64,000 nt of DNA from SFDP01 sp051891855 (GCA_051891855.1 JBJFFP010000001.1:11816-75815); one strand, 5' to 3'. Positions 1 through 8,611 are shown, counted from the stretch's first letter. The notes: a model not told the origin generated them from the letters alone. Program-made: numbers and translations.

Positions 1-117
1 GTATTTTTGGTAGTCAGGGGACACAGAAATATCAGTCTTCGTGGGCTGAGTGTACAGCTGCTTGGTTTGGCAGGGCTTCTTGGACTGCTGGGATATTATA
101 ATAGGCAATATAAATAG
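1..117 (+). CDS. C-terminal end of a probable membrane protein (5' truncated)
   Basis: An open frame runs in from the left edge and stops at TAG 115-117, giving the last 38 residues of a protein. They contain a Leu/Gly-rich hydrophobic stretch (LLGLAGLLGLLGYY) followed by a short basic end (NRQYK), as in a final membrane-spanning helix with a cytoplasmic tail. The stop lies 11 bases before the glycosidase start, so this gene is probably the upstream member of the same operon. A sugar-uptake permease would suit the two downstream glycan enzymes, but the fragment is too short to show a family, and I do not assign one. Confidence 0.55.
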   Translation, partial: VFLVVRGHRNISLRGLSVQLLGLAGLLGLLGYYNRQYK

Positions 118-128
118 GTAGATAGTAT

Positions 129-2378
129 ATGTATATGAGAAATAACAGGGTAATCTTTGACAAAAGTATAGAACGGTGGGAAAATGGGATTCCTTTGGGG
201 AATGGGAAGATAGGGGCTTATATCTGGGGAACACCCGGGGAGCTGAGAATTTGTATGGATCGAACCGACCTGTGGGATCGCACTGTCCCAATGAATACTG
301 ATCGGAAAGAGTTTACCTATCAACGATTGACCGAAATGGCTAAAAGCGGGCAGACTGAAGAGATACGGGAATTATTTGATGCTCCTTATAATGCCAAAGC
401 ACCTACCAAGCTGCCAGCAGGAAAAATCCTGCTTACCTTTCCTGAGGCACAGGATATAAACGGATATTTGGATTTGGAAACTGCCTGTGCCGGATTAAGC
501 ATTAAGACGCGGGAAGATAGGATAGAGGTGAAGGCCTACTGCCACGCAGAAAATAAAAGTGGTTTTATCGAAATTCAAGCAGAGAAGGATAAGGACGGAA
601 TCGGGATTCGGCTGCTGCCGCCCGGGTTTGGAAGGCCGGATGAGGAAATTAAGCAGAAAAAGAAAAGACTAACCAGAAATTTTATTAAGGGAAGCTTGAA
701 AGAGCTGATTTATCCCAAACCGATAGAAGGAATCCAAGAAGGATTTCCCTCCTATTATTGGTTTATACAGTCGGTTGATCAACAGTTTTCTTACGGAATC
801 ATAATGGGTATCCTTCGGGGAAAAAAGGTTATCCATATATGCTATCGTATCATCACCTCTTTGGAAGGAGAGGAATGGCTGGAGGATGCGAAAGGGCAGA
901 TTTACAGAGAACTGGCCTTGGGGCAGGAAGACTTTGCTGCCCATACGGGATGGTGGGAAGACTATTGGAAGAAGAGTAATCTTAGACTACCTGATTTGGA
1001 ATTTGAAAAACAGTGGTATTTGGCAAATTACCTATTTGCCTCTTGCTCCAGAAAGGGAGAGTACCCGATGCCACTGCAGGGACTATGGATGGTAGATGAT
1101 GGTATGCTGCCGCCTTGGAAAGGAGACTATCACAATGATTTAAATACACAATTTTCTTATACGCATTTTTATCAGGCAAATCATCTGGAAGAAGGAGAAA
1201 GCTTTTTGGATTTTCTCTGGAAGCTGCGACCGGCAGGGCGGGAATTTGCCGAAAAGTTTTATGGAACAAAAGGAGTCTGTCTTCCGGGAGTGATGACAAT
1301 TGACGGAAAGCCTTTGGGCGGTTGGCCTATGTATTCCTTGGTGCCGGTTCATCAGATTTGGCTGTGCCAATCCTTCGATTTGTATTACCGTTATACCGGA
1401 GATGAAGAGTTTTTACGGGAAAAAGCATGGATATATCTGGAAGAAACAGCAGAGTGTATCAGCCCCCTTTTAGAAAAACGAGGAGGAAAGCTCTATCTTC
1501 CGGTATCCAGCTCTCCCGAGCTTCATGACGATGAAGCGGCCTCATGGGTTACACCCAACAGTAATTATGATCTGGCATTATTGAGATATTTGTATAAGAC
1601 GTTGGTAGAGTATGCACTTTGGTTAAAAAACGGCAGGGAAGAAATATGGCAGAATTATTTGGATAAGCTGCCGGATTTAGCAGTTAATGACAATAGTGTA
1701 CTGATGATTTCACCCACCGAAAGCCTGCAGGAATCTCACCGACACTTATCCAACGCTATGGCTATATGGCCGTTAAAGCTGCTTGATTATGAACAGCATA
1801 AGGAAATTATTGATGCCACTATTTTGGATTATGAGAAATGGGGCAGTGGAATGTGGGTGGGCTTTTCCTTCGTCTGGATGTCACACCTGTATAGTGTGCA
1901 GGGGAACGGTGAAGGTGCCTGCGAGCAATTAAGGATTTTCTGGGAAAGCTTTTGTTCCTCCAATGGTTTTCATTTAAATGGAGATTATAAAAAACGAGGG
2001 TATTCAACTTTCCATTATAAACCGTTCACTCTGGAGGCCAATTTTTGTGCGGCCAATGCACTGCAGGAAATGCTTTTGCAGAATAAAGAGAATGAAATCA
2101 GGCTCTTTTATGGAATTCCTGAAAGATGGCGAAAGAGGGAATTTTCCTTTGAAAATTTTCGTTCCTTCTATGGGATGATGGTATCCGCCTTTTATCATCC
2201 AGAAGAAGGAGTGAGGATTAGGATATATTCCCCGATGAGAAAAAAATTGACTGTAAAGGTAAAGGGATTTGGTGTAAAGGAAATAGAACTGGAAGGGGAA
2301 GAACAACAGGAAATTATGTTTGAAATAGAAGGTAACTGTTTGGAGGCCACATTCGGAAGGCCCGGACAGATACAATAG
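129..2378 (+). CDS. GH95-type glycoside hydrolase (alpha-L-fucosidase-like)
   Basis: This 749-residue protein resembles glycoside hydrolase family 95, whose known members release alpha-1,2-fucose (or alpha-L-galactose). Family landmarks are the N-terminal GIPLGNGKIGA segment, PLQGLW near residue 316, PPWKGDYHNDLNTQ ending near 341, the SSSPE motif with E464 as the likely general acid, SHRHLS at 536-541, and ANFCAANALQEMLLQ near 637. There is no signal peptide, so it should act in the cytoplasm on imported oligosaccharides. The characterised Bifidobacterium enzyme uses an Asn-x-Asn pair and an Asp. Here the corresponding positions appear to be D337, N339 and E636, so substrate and activity are less certain. 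ATG 129 follows a weak AGGTAG; ATG 135 is an alternative start. It is followed at 43 bp by a GH112 phosphorylase, which supports a role in mucin or milk glycan use. Confidence 0.8.
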   Translation: MYMRNNRVIFDKSIERWENGIPLGNGKIGAYIWGTPGELRICMDRTDLWDRTVPMNTDRKEFTYQRLTEMAKSGQTEEIRELFDAPYNAKAPTKLPAGKILLTFPEAQDINGYLDLETACAGLSIKTREDRIEVKAYCHAENKSGFIEIQAEKDKDGIGIRLLPPGFGRPDEEIKQKKKRLTRNFIKGSLKELIYPKPIEGIQEGFPSYYWFIQSVDQQFSYGIIMGILRGKKVIHICYRIITSLEGEEWLEDAKGQIYRELALGQEDFAAHTGWWEDYWKKSNLRLPDLEFEKQWYLANYLFASCSRKGEYPMPLQGLWMVDDGMLPPWKGDYHNDLNTQFSYTHFYQANHLEEGESFLDFLWKLRPAGREFAEKFYGTKGVCLPGVMTIDGKPLGGWPMYSLVPVHQIWLCQSFDLYYRYTGDEEFLREKAWIYLEETAECISPLLEKRGGKLYLPVSSSPELHDDEAASWVTPNSNYDLALLRYLYKTLVEYALWLKNGREEIWQNYLDKLPDLAVNDNSVLMISPTESLQESHRHLSNAMAIWPLKLLDYEQHKEIIDATILDYEKWGSGMWVGFSFVWMSHLYSVQGNGEGACEQLRIFWESFCSSNGFHLNGDYKKRGYSTFHYKPFTLEANFCAANALQEMLLQNKENEIRLFYGIPERWRKREFSFENFRSFYGMMVSAFYHPEEGVRIRIYSPMRKKLTVKVKGFGVKEIELEGEEQQEIMFEIEGNCLEATFGRPGQIQ

Positions 2379-2421
2379 AAGAATAAAATTATGCAAAAAA
2401 TGAGAGGAGCAACTGTCGATT

Positions 2422-4590
2422 ATGGAACAAATTAAGCGAACCGGAAGAGTAACTATTCCTACGAATCTGGATGTAGTACCCGAAACCATTGAAATCATGA
2501 AGCGTCTGGGGGCGGACGCAATACGGGATTGTGACGGAACTGAGTTCCCCGAAGAATTGACGCAAACGGGTGCCAAGATTTATTCCACCTATTATACCAC
2601 CAGAAAGGATAATGTCTGGGCTAAGGCCAATCCTGATGAAGTACAGCAATGCTATATTATGACTGCTTTTTATACAGCGGCAGATGAGACCTTGGAGATA
2701 CCCTTGATGAAGGGGATTTCTCATGAATTAATGCAGGTCAATACCAGAGATAATATCAAAAGATGGTGGGAAGTAATTGACCGGACTACAGGTGAGGTAG
2801 TTACGGCAGATGGATGGGAGTATGATGAAGAAAAGGGCTGTGTTATTCTTTCTGCTCCTGAGGCTTTTCATGAGTATACGGTAAGCTTTCTGGCATATAT
2901 TATCTGGGATCCGGTACATATGTATAATGCCGTGACCAATCAGTGGAAGGATTTTGAACATCAGATTACCTTTGATGTCCGCCAGCCTAAAACTCATAAA
3001 TATTCCATGGAGCGTCTTCGCAGATTCTGTGAGGAGCATCCATATGTGAATGTAATCCGTTATACCACATTTTTTCATCAGTTTACCCTAATGTTTGATG
3101 AGCTGAAACGAGAAAAGTATGTTGACTGGTATGGTTATTCTGCTTCAGTGAGTCCTTATATTTTGGAGCAGTTTGAAAAGGAGGTGGGTTATCCTTTTCG
3201 GCCGGAATATATTATTGATCAGGGCTATTATAATAACCAGTATCGTGTGCCCAGTAAAGAGTTCAAGGATTTTCAGGCTTTTCAGAGAAGGGAAGTAGCA
3301 AAGCTTGCAAAGGAAATGGTAGATATCACCCACGAATACAAAAAAGAAGCCATGATGTTTCTGGGAGATCACTGGATCGGTACGGAGCCCTTTATGGAGG
3401 AGTTTGCAACCATCGGTCTGGATGCCATTGTGGGCAGTGTAGGCAACGGTTCAACCCTACGTCTGATTTCCGATATTGAAGGAGTAAAATACAGAGAGGG
3501 AAGATTTTTGCCGTACTTTTTTCCTGATGTTTTCCATGAAGGAGGGGATCCGGTTAAGGAAGCAAAGGAAAACTGGGTCACTGCCAGAAGAGCAATTTTG
3601 AGAAAGCCCATTGACCGAATTGGTTATGGAGGATATTTAAAGCTGGCTTTGGATTTTCCGCAGTTTATCGATTATGTGGAATCGGTTTGCAATGAATTTC
3701 GTGAATTGTATGAGAATACAAAAGGCACTACTCCCCACTGTGTAAAAACGGTAGCGGTATTAAACAGCTGGGGGAAAATCCGCAAATGGGGAAATCACAT
3801 GGTGCATCATGCTTTATACCAGAAGCAGAATTACAGTTATGCCGGTATCATTGAGGCTTTATCAGGAGCTCCCTTTGACGTTCGGTTTATTTCCTTTGAT
3901 GATATACAAAGTGATTTGTCGATTTTAGATGACATTGATGTCATTATCAATGTGGGAGATGCTGACACGGCCCACACAGGTGGTGTAGCCTGGGAGAATC
4001 CTCAAATTATTTCCGCTATTCGTAAATTTATTTATAACGGGGGAGGTTTTATTGGCGTGGGTGAACCCTCCGGTCATCAATACCAAGGTCATTTTCTGCA
4101 GCTGGCCTCGGTGCTTGGTATAGAAAAGGAAACAGGCTTTACGCTGAATTATGATAAATATAACTGGGAAGAGCATCCGGAGCATTTTATTCTTGAGGAT
4201 ATTACAAAAGAAGTGGATTTCGGGGAGGGCAAGAAGAATATCTATGCCTATGAAGGTACTCAGATTTTGATTCAGAGAGAGAAAGAAGTGCAGATGGCCG
4301 TAAATCATTTTGGAAAAGGCCGCACAGTTTATATCAGCGGTCTGCCCTACAGCTTCGAGAACAGCCGTATTCTGTACCGAAGCATTCTCTGGAGTGCTTC
4401 CGACGAAAAGGCATTGCATAAATGGTTTTCCTCCAACTTTAATGTGGAGGTTCATGCTTATGTGAAGAATAAAAAGTATTGTGTGGTCAACAACACCTAT
4501 GAGCCCCAGATTACCACTGTTTACCGGGGAGATGGCAGCAGCTTTGAATTATCTATGGAGGCCAATGAAATTAAATGGTATGAAATCTGA
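2422..4590 (+). CDS. gnpA: 1,3-beta-galactosyl-N-acetylhexosamine phosphorylase (GH112)
   Basis: The 722-residue product matches the GH112 galacto-N-biose/lacto-N-biose I phosphorylases in length and sequence throughout. The enzyme splits Gal-beta-1,3-GlcNAc or -GalNAc with phosphate to give alpha-galactose 1-phosphate and the free N-acetylhexosamine in the cytoplasm. The GDHWIGTEP motif places D316 where the family's proposed acid catalyst lies (D313 in the B. longum enzyme, from memory). The N-terminal two thirds form the catalytic barrel. The INVGDADTAHTGG to IGVGEPSG region is the glutamine-amidotransferase-like domain typical of this family, and a small beta domain ends the chain. GAGAGGAG sits 12 bases before the ATG. 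There is no signal peptide. A strong terminator at 4674-4698 ends the operon. Confidence 0.93.
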   Translation: MEQIKRTGRVTIPTNLDVVPETIEIMKRLGADAIRDCDGTEFPEELTQTGAKIYSTYYTTRKDNVWAKANPDEVQQCYIMTAFYTAADETLEIPLMKGISHELMQVNTRDNIKRWWEVIDRTTGEVVTADGWEYDEEKGCVILSAPEAFHEYTVSFLAYIIWDPVHMYNAVTNQWKDFEHQITFDVRQPKTHKYSMERLRRFCEEHPYVNVIRYTTFFHQFTLMFDELKREKYVDWYGYSASVSPYILEQFEKEVGYPFRPEYIIDQGYYNNQYRVPSKEFKDFQAFQRREVAKLAKEMVDITHEYKKEAMMFLGDHWIGTEPFMEEFATIGLDAIVGSVGNGSTLRLISDIEGVKYREGRFLPYFFPDVFHEGGDPVKEAKENWVTARRAILRKPIDRIGYGGYLKLALDFPQFIDYVESVCNEFRELYENTKGTTPHCVKTVAVLNSWGKIRKWGNHMVHHALYQKQNYSYAGIIEALSGAPFDVRFISFDDIQSDLSILDDIDVIINVGDADTAHTGGVAWENPQIISAIRKFIYNGGGFIGVGEPSGHQYQGHFLQLASVLGIEKETGFTLNYDKYNWEEHPEHFILEDITKEVDFGEGKKNIYAYEGTQILIQREKEVQMAVNHFGKGRTVYISGLPYSFENSRILYRSILWSASDEKALHKWFSSNFNVEVHAYVKNKKYCVVNNTYEPQITTVYRGDGSSFELSMEANEIKWYEI

Positions 4591-4673
4591 TATTCAACAT
4601 TAGCTATGTGGTAAATATTCTTAAGATTGCCAATACTTCAATGTGGGCAAAAGCTTGGAAGCCAATATGCTTT

Positions 4674-4698
4674 AAGGGATCCTGGGGATCCCTTTTTT
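4674..4698 (+). terminator. Rho-independent terminator after the GH112 gene
   Basis: A perfect 9-bp stem (AAGGGATCC pairing with GGATCCCTT around a TGG loop) runs straight into a T-run ending at 4698. It lies 84 bases after the GH112 stop and separates the glycan operon from the zinc operon. Confidence 0.85.
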
Positions 4699-4797
4699 CG
4701 TGTAAGAGCCAGCTGGGGAGAGTGTACTTGTCTTAGAAGGAGCAATGTCCCCTACTGCTTGAATATTTTATGAATTTGAAAACCATTCCCAAATTAC

Positions 4798-4826
4798 TTG
4801 ACGGAAGAATGACTGCGTAATATAAT
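4798..4826 (+). promoter_or_regulatory. Sigma-A promoter of the zur-znu operon
   Basis: TTGACG at 4798-4803 and a consensus TATAAT at 4821-4826 are separated by exactly 17 bases. The transcript would start near 4833, just before the zur gene, and the palindrome at 4833-4847 overlaps this start point. Confidence 0.85.
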
Positions 4827-4832
4827 TGGGAA

Positions 4833-4847
4833 CGAATATCATATTCG
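4833..4847. promoter_or_regulatory. 7-1-7 palindromic operator, probable Zur/Fur-family box
   Basis: CGAATAT-C-ATATTCG is a perfect inverted repeat with seven-base arms and one central base. That is the layout of Fur, Zur and PerR boxes in Bacillus-type bacteria. It lies directly downstream of the -10 box of an operon that begins with a Fur-family gene and continues with a zinc transporter, so zinc-dependent autorepression is the natural reading. The geometry and position are seen in the sequence; assignment to Zur is inference. Confidence 0.7.
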
Positions 4848-4863
4848 GACAAGGAGGTATGCC

Positions 4864-5277
4864 ATGAATCCACGGTCAAAGTACAGAACAAAGCAGCGGG
4901 AAATGCTGATGAGTTATTTTGAGCTGGTACCCGGAGTTCATTTTACTGCCGGTGATGTATGTAAATACTTCAAGGAACAGGGAGTATCTATCGGGCAGTC
5001 CACTGTGTATCGCCAATTGGAGAGCCTTGTGGATGAAGGTATTATTAATAAATACATCATTGACGGAAATAGTCCTGCCTGTTTTGAATATGTGGGTGCG
5101 GACAGCCATGAGGATACGGAAACCTGCTTTCATTGCAAATGCGAGAAATGCGGAAGACTGATCCATCTTCATTGTGATGAGCTGAAAGGAATACAGATTC
5201 ATCTGCATGAGGAACATCGGTTTAATTTAAATCCGATGAGGACGGTATTTTATGGGCTGTGCGAGGAATGTTGCTAA
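4864..5277 (+). CDS. zur: Fur-family metalloregulator, probable zinc-uptake repressor Zur
   Basis: The 137-residue product has the Fur layout: a winged helix in roughly residues 8-85 (with GQSTVYRQLESLVDEG as the recognition part), then a metal-binding dimerisation domain. C93xxC96 and C133xxC136 form the expected structural zinc site. The extra C88, C91 and C137 are visible but not assigned. Zur binds DNA when loaded with zinc and represses zinc uptake genes. Assignment to Zur rather than Fur or PerR rests on the downstream znuA-znuC-znuB genes and the 7-1-7 palindrome at the promoter. The AAGGAGGT ribosome site is strong. The end of the gene runs to 20 bases before the znuA start. Confidence 0.85.
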   Translation: MNPRSKYRTKQREMLMSYFELVPGVHFTAGDVCKYFKEQGVSIGQSTVYRQLESLVDEGIINKYIIDGNSPACFEYVGADSHEDTETCFHCKCEKCGRLIHLHCDELKGIQIHLHEEHRFNLNPMRTVFYGLCEECC

Positions 5278-5297
5278 AGTTTACGGAGGTTTTTAGT

Positions 5298-6290
5298 GTG
5301 AAAAAATATTTTGCTTTTATTCTTGCTGTTATTTTGCTTGGCAGTAGTCTTTCGGCATGTGGCTCTGGGCCTGTACAGAGTGCTGCAAAGGATGACAGGC
5401 TGCAGATTGTGACCACGATTTTTCCGGAATATGACTGGGTAAGGAATATCCTTGGGGATAATCCGGCTAATGCGGAGGTTACCCTGCTTTTGGATAATGG
5501 AGTTGATCTTCATAGCTATCAGGCCACGGCAGACGATATTCTGAAGATAGCCACCTGTGATCTGTTCATTTATGTAGGCGGAGCGTCGGATGAGTGGGTG
5601 GAAGCTGCCCTGAGGGAGGCTGAAAACGAGGAAATGGTGGTGATAAATCTTCTGGATATATTGGGGGAAAAGGCCAAAGAGGAAGAGCTTGTAGAGGGTA
5701 TGGAAGATGAAGAGGAACATGGGCATGAGCATGATGAAGAAGAGGAAGAAGTGGTGTATGATGAACATGTATGGCTCTCCCTGCGGAATGCCACTGTATT
5801 AGTAGACCGAATATCGGAAACACTCCAGGCTATGGATGCGGATAATGCTGCAGCCTATAGAAGTAATACTGAGACTTATAAGGAAAAATTGAATGACCTT
5901 GATGGAAAATACCAGGAGGCGATTTCGGCGGCTCCGGTAACTACTCTTCTTTTTGGAGATCGTTTCCCCTTCCGCTATCTGGTGGATGATTATGGGCTTT
6001 CTTACTATGCTGCTTTCTCCGGCTGTTCTGCGGAAACGGAGGCCAGCTTTGAAACCATCACCTTCCTTGCTCAGAAGGCAGATGAGCTTTCCCTTCAAAG
6101 CATTATACAAATTGAGGGTACGGGGCATAGGATTGCGGAAACCGTCGTTGAGAATACGCAGTGGAAACAGCAGCAGATTCTAAGGCTGGATTCTATGCAG
6201 TCTACCACAGCAAAAGATGTCCAAAATGGGACTACCTATCTTTCAATTATGGAAAAAAATCTGGAGGTGCTGAAGGAAGCACTGCAGTAG
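5298..6290 (+). CDS. znuA: Zinc ABC transporter substrate-binding lipoprotein
   Basis: This 330-residue protein of the ZnuA/TroA (cluster 9) family should capture Zn2+ outside the membrane and pass it to the permease. It begins with a lipoprotein signal ending in LSAC, so C21 would carry the lipid anchor. The acidic and His-rich loop around EEHGHEHDEEEEE is the metal-collecting loop typical of zinc-specific members. I chose the GTG start because GGAGGT lies 7 bases before it. The longer frame from ATG 5259 overlaps zur and would put 13 residues ahead of the signal peptide. The ATPase gene follows after 12 bases. Confidence 0.92.
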   Translation: MKKYFAFILAVILLGSSLSACGSGPVQSAAKDDRLQIVTTIFPEYDWVRNILGDNPANAEVTLLLDNGVDLHSYQATADDILKIATCDLFIYVGGASDEWVEAALREAENEEMVVINLLDILGEKAKEEELVEGMEDEEEHGHEHDEEEEEVVYDEHVWLSLRNATVLVDRISETLQAMDADNAAAYRSNTETYKEKLNDLDGKYQEAISAAPVTTLLFGDRFPFRYLVDDYGLSYYAAFSGCSAETEASFETITFLAQKADELSLQSIIQIEGTGHRIAETVVENTQWKQQQILRLDSMQSTTAKDVQNGTTYLSIMEKNLEVLKEALQ

Positions 6291-6302
6291 GAGGAATAGC
6301 TG

Positions 6303-7016
6303 ATGGCTTTACTTACGATTCAGAATCTGTCTCTTGGATATGATTCGCATGCCATTGTGGAGAATCTTAATTTTTCTGTTAATAGTGGAGATTACCTTTG
6401 TATTGTGGGGGAAAATGGTTCCGGTAAAACCACACTGATGAAAACACTGCTCCATCTTCAGGAGCCAATCAGCGGTCAGATTCTGGTTGGTGACGGGCTG
6501 AAGATAAATGAGATTGGTTATCTTCCACAGCAGACAGTGGTGCAGAGGGACTTTCCGGCATCTGTGGGGGAGATCGTTCTCTCCGGCTGTCAGGGCCGCT
6601 GTGGCCTTCGGCCCTTTTACAACAGGGAAGAAAAGAAGCTGGCAGAAGAAAATATAGAACGTATGGGACTGACGGAACTGGCTAACCGGTGCTATCGGGA
6701 GTTGTCAGGCGGCCAGCAGCAGCGTGTGCTGCTGGCTCGGGCATTATGCGCCACCAGAAAGGTTTTGCTCCTTGATGAACCGGTATCCGGTCTTGATCCT
6801 AAGGTAACGGCGGAAATGTACGATTTAATTTCCAGGCTGAATCAGGAGGGGGTAACGGTTATTATGATTTCCCATGATGTATCTGCGGCTGTTCGCTTTG
6901 CCAGCCACATTCTTCATATTGGAAGTACCGTCTTTTTTGGGACGAAGGAGGAATATCTGAAAAGTACGGCGGGGAGATTCTTTCTTATGCAGCAGAAAGG
7001 AGGCGAGGAGAAATGA
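6303..7016 (+). CDS. znuC: Zinc ABC transporter ATP-binding protein
   Basis: The 237-residue ATPase powers zinc import through the ZnuB permease. Walker A is GENGSGKT (36-43), followed by a Q-loop near YLPQQ, the signature LSGGQQQR from residue 134, Walker B LLLDEP with catalytic E159, and the switch His in MISHD. Length and order are those of a single-domain ABC ATPase of the metal (MZT) group. GGAGG lies 8 bases before the ATG. The stop overlaps the next start (ATGA), which indicates translational coupling with znuB. Confidence 0.93.
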   Translation: MALLTIQNLSLGYDSHAIVENLNFSVNSGDYLCIVGENGSGKTTLMKTLLHLQEPISGQILVGDGLKINEIGYLPQQTVVQRDFPASVGEIVLSGCQGRCGLRPFYNREEKKLAEENIERMGLTELANRCYRELSGGQQQRVLLARALCATRKVLLLDEPVSGLDPKVTAEMYDLISRLNQEGVTVIMISHDVSAAVRFASHILHIGSTVFFGTKEEYLKSTAGRFFLMQQKGGEEK

Positions 7017-7858
7017 TGGATAAGCTTGGATTGTACCTGCAGTATCCCTTTGTCAGATATGCTTTGATTGTTGGAGTACTTATTGCACTTTGCTCATCCT
7101 TATTTGGGGTAACCCTGGTTTTGAAGCGCTTCTCCTTCATTGGAGACGGCCTGTCCCATGTGGCCTTTGGGGCAATGGCAATAGCCTTTGTGGTGAACCT
7201 CTCCAACGAAATACTGCTGGTACTGCCAATCACGGTTATCAGTGCAATTCTTCTTTTGCGGCAGGGACAGAATGCGAAGATTAAGGGAGATGCCGCTATT
7301 GCCATGATTTCCGTTGGAGCTTTAGCCTTTGGCTATCTGATTATGAACCTGTTTTCGGTCTCGTCCAATCTGTCAGGGGATGTATGCAGTACCTTATTTG
7401 GTTCAACCTCCATTTTGACATTAACAAAAAGAGAGGTCTGGCTCTGTACGGTGTTATCCATTGCAGTGGTGATTATCTTCATCATGTTCTACAATAAAAT
7501 TTTTGCGGTAACCTTTGATGAGGATTTTGCAAAAGCTACGGGAACAAAGGCAGACAGATATAATCTACTGATTGCTATCGTCATTGCAGTAATTATTGTA
7601 CTGGCTATGAATCTGGTGGGTTCACTCCTGATCTCGGCATTAGTAATTTTTCCGGCATTGTCAGCTATGCGTCTCTTTCACCATTTCAAGCTGGTAACCG
7701 TATGTGCGGCAGTGTTATCGGTGGTGTGCGCCTTTTTGGGAATTATCATATCTATTTTGGCAGGAACGCCGGTTGGTTCCACCATTGTGGCGGCAGATGT
7801 TGCAGCCTTTGTAATCTGTTACGGGATAGGAAGAATAACAGGAGGTACTGGAAAATGA
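7013..7858 (+). CDS. znuB: Zinc ABC transporter permease
   Basis: This 281-residue, very hydrophobic protein of the ABC-3 family (ZnuB/TroC) would form the membrane channel for zinc. About eight membrane segments can be seen. The region KRFSFIGDGLSHVAFGAMAIA is a conserved early segment of the family, and the middle GSLLISALVIFPALSAMRL segment is also characteristic. It overlaps znuC by 4 bases and the following lipoprotein gene by 4 bases. ATG 7013 or ATG 7016 could be used, since they are adjacent codons. Confidence 0.92.
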   Translation: MMDKLGLYLQYPFVRYALIVGVLIALCSSLFGVTLVLKRFSFIGDGLSHVAFGAMAIAFVVNLSNEILLVLPITVISAILLLRQGQNAKIKGDAAIAMISVGALAFGYLIMNLFSVSSNLSGDVCSTLFGSTSILTLTKREVWLCTVLSIAVVIIFIMFYNKIFAVTFDEDFAKATGTKADRYNLLIAIVIAVIIVLAMNLVGSLLISALVIFPALSAMRLFHHFKLVTVCAAVLSVVCAFLGIIISILAGTPVGSTIVAADVAAFVICYGIGRITGGTGK

Positions 7859-8406
7859 AAAAACGGATAAGGCTATTTCTTTGTTTGACCCTCATAGCTG
7901 CTTTGGCAGGATGTGGGAAGGACAGCAGTGTGTCGGAAAGGGCAGAGGAACAGTCAGTTGGTGTTAGCAAGGAGGCTTCTCTGTCTGAGATGGATACGGT
8001 TTTTCGGGAGGCTTCTGTGTCGGAGGGGGTTAATGCTTCTGACGATACACTGAGTGACACGGAAGGAATTGATGTAGATCTGACTATACTTTCAAGAACG
8101 ATGGTCTATTCCGAGGTGTATAACATGATGGTTACGCCAGAGGATTATATGGGAAAAACCGTTAAGATGAAAGGAAGCTTCAACTATTATTATGATGCGG
8201 AAACGGATAATGACTATTTTACCTGCATCATACAGGATGCTACCGCCTGCTGTGCACAGGGGATAGAGTTTGTATTGACGGAGGATTACCATTATCCCGA
8301 GGATTATCCGCAGTTGGGAAGTGAGATTACGGTGGTAGGTGTTTTTGATACCTACATGGAGGGTGAATTTTTGTACTGCACCTTAAAAGATGCAAAGCTT
8401 GTATAG
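7855..8406 (+). CDS. Lipoprotein with probable OB-like domain at the end of the znu operon
   Basis: The 183-residue product begins with a lipoprotein signal (LAGC, C20), followed by a Ser/Glu-rich linker to about residue 75. A compact C-terminal domain starts near VTPEDYMGKTVKMKG. The alternation of strands and the GKTVKMKG, CIIQDATACCAQG and GSEITVVGVFD segments look like an OB fold. They recall the C-terminal domain of the YcgQ/DUF1980 proteins, which in Bacillus belong to the zinc-starvation regulon. The likeness is from memory and not a search. The ATG overlaps the znuB stop, so this protein is co-translated with the transporter and probably acts outside the membrane with it. Frames starting further upstream run inside znuB and were rejected. 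Confidence 0.75.
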   Translation: MKKRIRLFLCLTLIAALAGCGKDSSVSERAEEQSVGVSKEASLSEMDTVFREASVSEGVNASDDTLSDTEGIDVDLTILSRTMVYSEVYNMMVTPEDYMGKTVKMKGSFNYYYDAETDNDYFTCIIQDATACCAQGIEFVLTEDYHYPEDYPQLGSEITVVGVFDTYMEGEFLYCTLKDAKLV

Positions 8407-8460
8407 GATTGGGCTGCATTGATAATATACCCGTTTGTCAAGAATTGAAATAATCAACAT

Positions 8461-8494
8461 AAAAGGGGCTGTCTATTTCCCGACAGCCCCTTTT
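8461..8494 (+). terminator. Rho-independent terminator after the znu operon
   Basis: AAAAGGGGCTGTC pairs perfectly with GACAGCCCCTTTT around an 8-base loop, and T residues at the end complete the signal. Because the ends are A-rich and T-rich it could also stop the tRNA transcript coming from the right. Confidence 0.88.
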
Positions 8495-8520
8495 ATCGTT
8501 TTGTATCAATGAATAAGCAA

Positions 8521-8600
8521 TGCGGATAAAGGGACTCGAACCCCCACGGTCTCCCACCAGAACCTAAATCTGGCGCGTCTGCCAGTTCCGCCATATCCGC
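8521..8600 (-). tRNA. tRNA-Leu (anticodon UAG)
   Basis: The reverse strand folds as a class II tRNA: acceptor GCGGATA/TATCCGC, a Leu-type D arm, anticodon stem CCAGA/TCTGG around the loop TTTAGGT (anticodon TAG, reading CTA/CTN), a long variable arm, and a T arm with TTCGAGT. The discriminator base is A, as expected for leucine. CCA is not encoded. A consensus promoter lies upstream on the same strand at 8612-8640. Confidence 0.93.
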
Positions 8601-8611
8601 AAATCTTCTCT

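Noticed and set aside
5566..5823. Pro/His-rich and Ser-rich reverse-strand frames opposite znuA
   Set aside because: They are shadows of the acidic, His-rich metal loop of znuA, with no ribosome site or family likeness.
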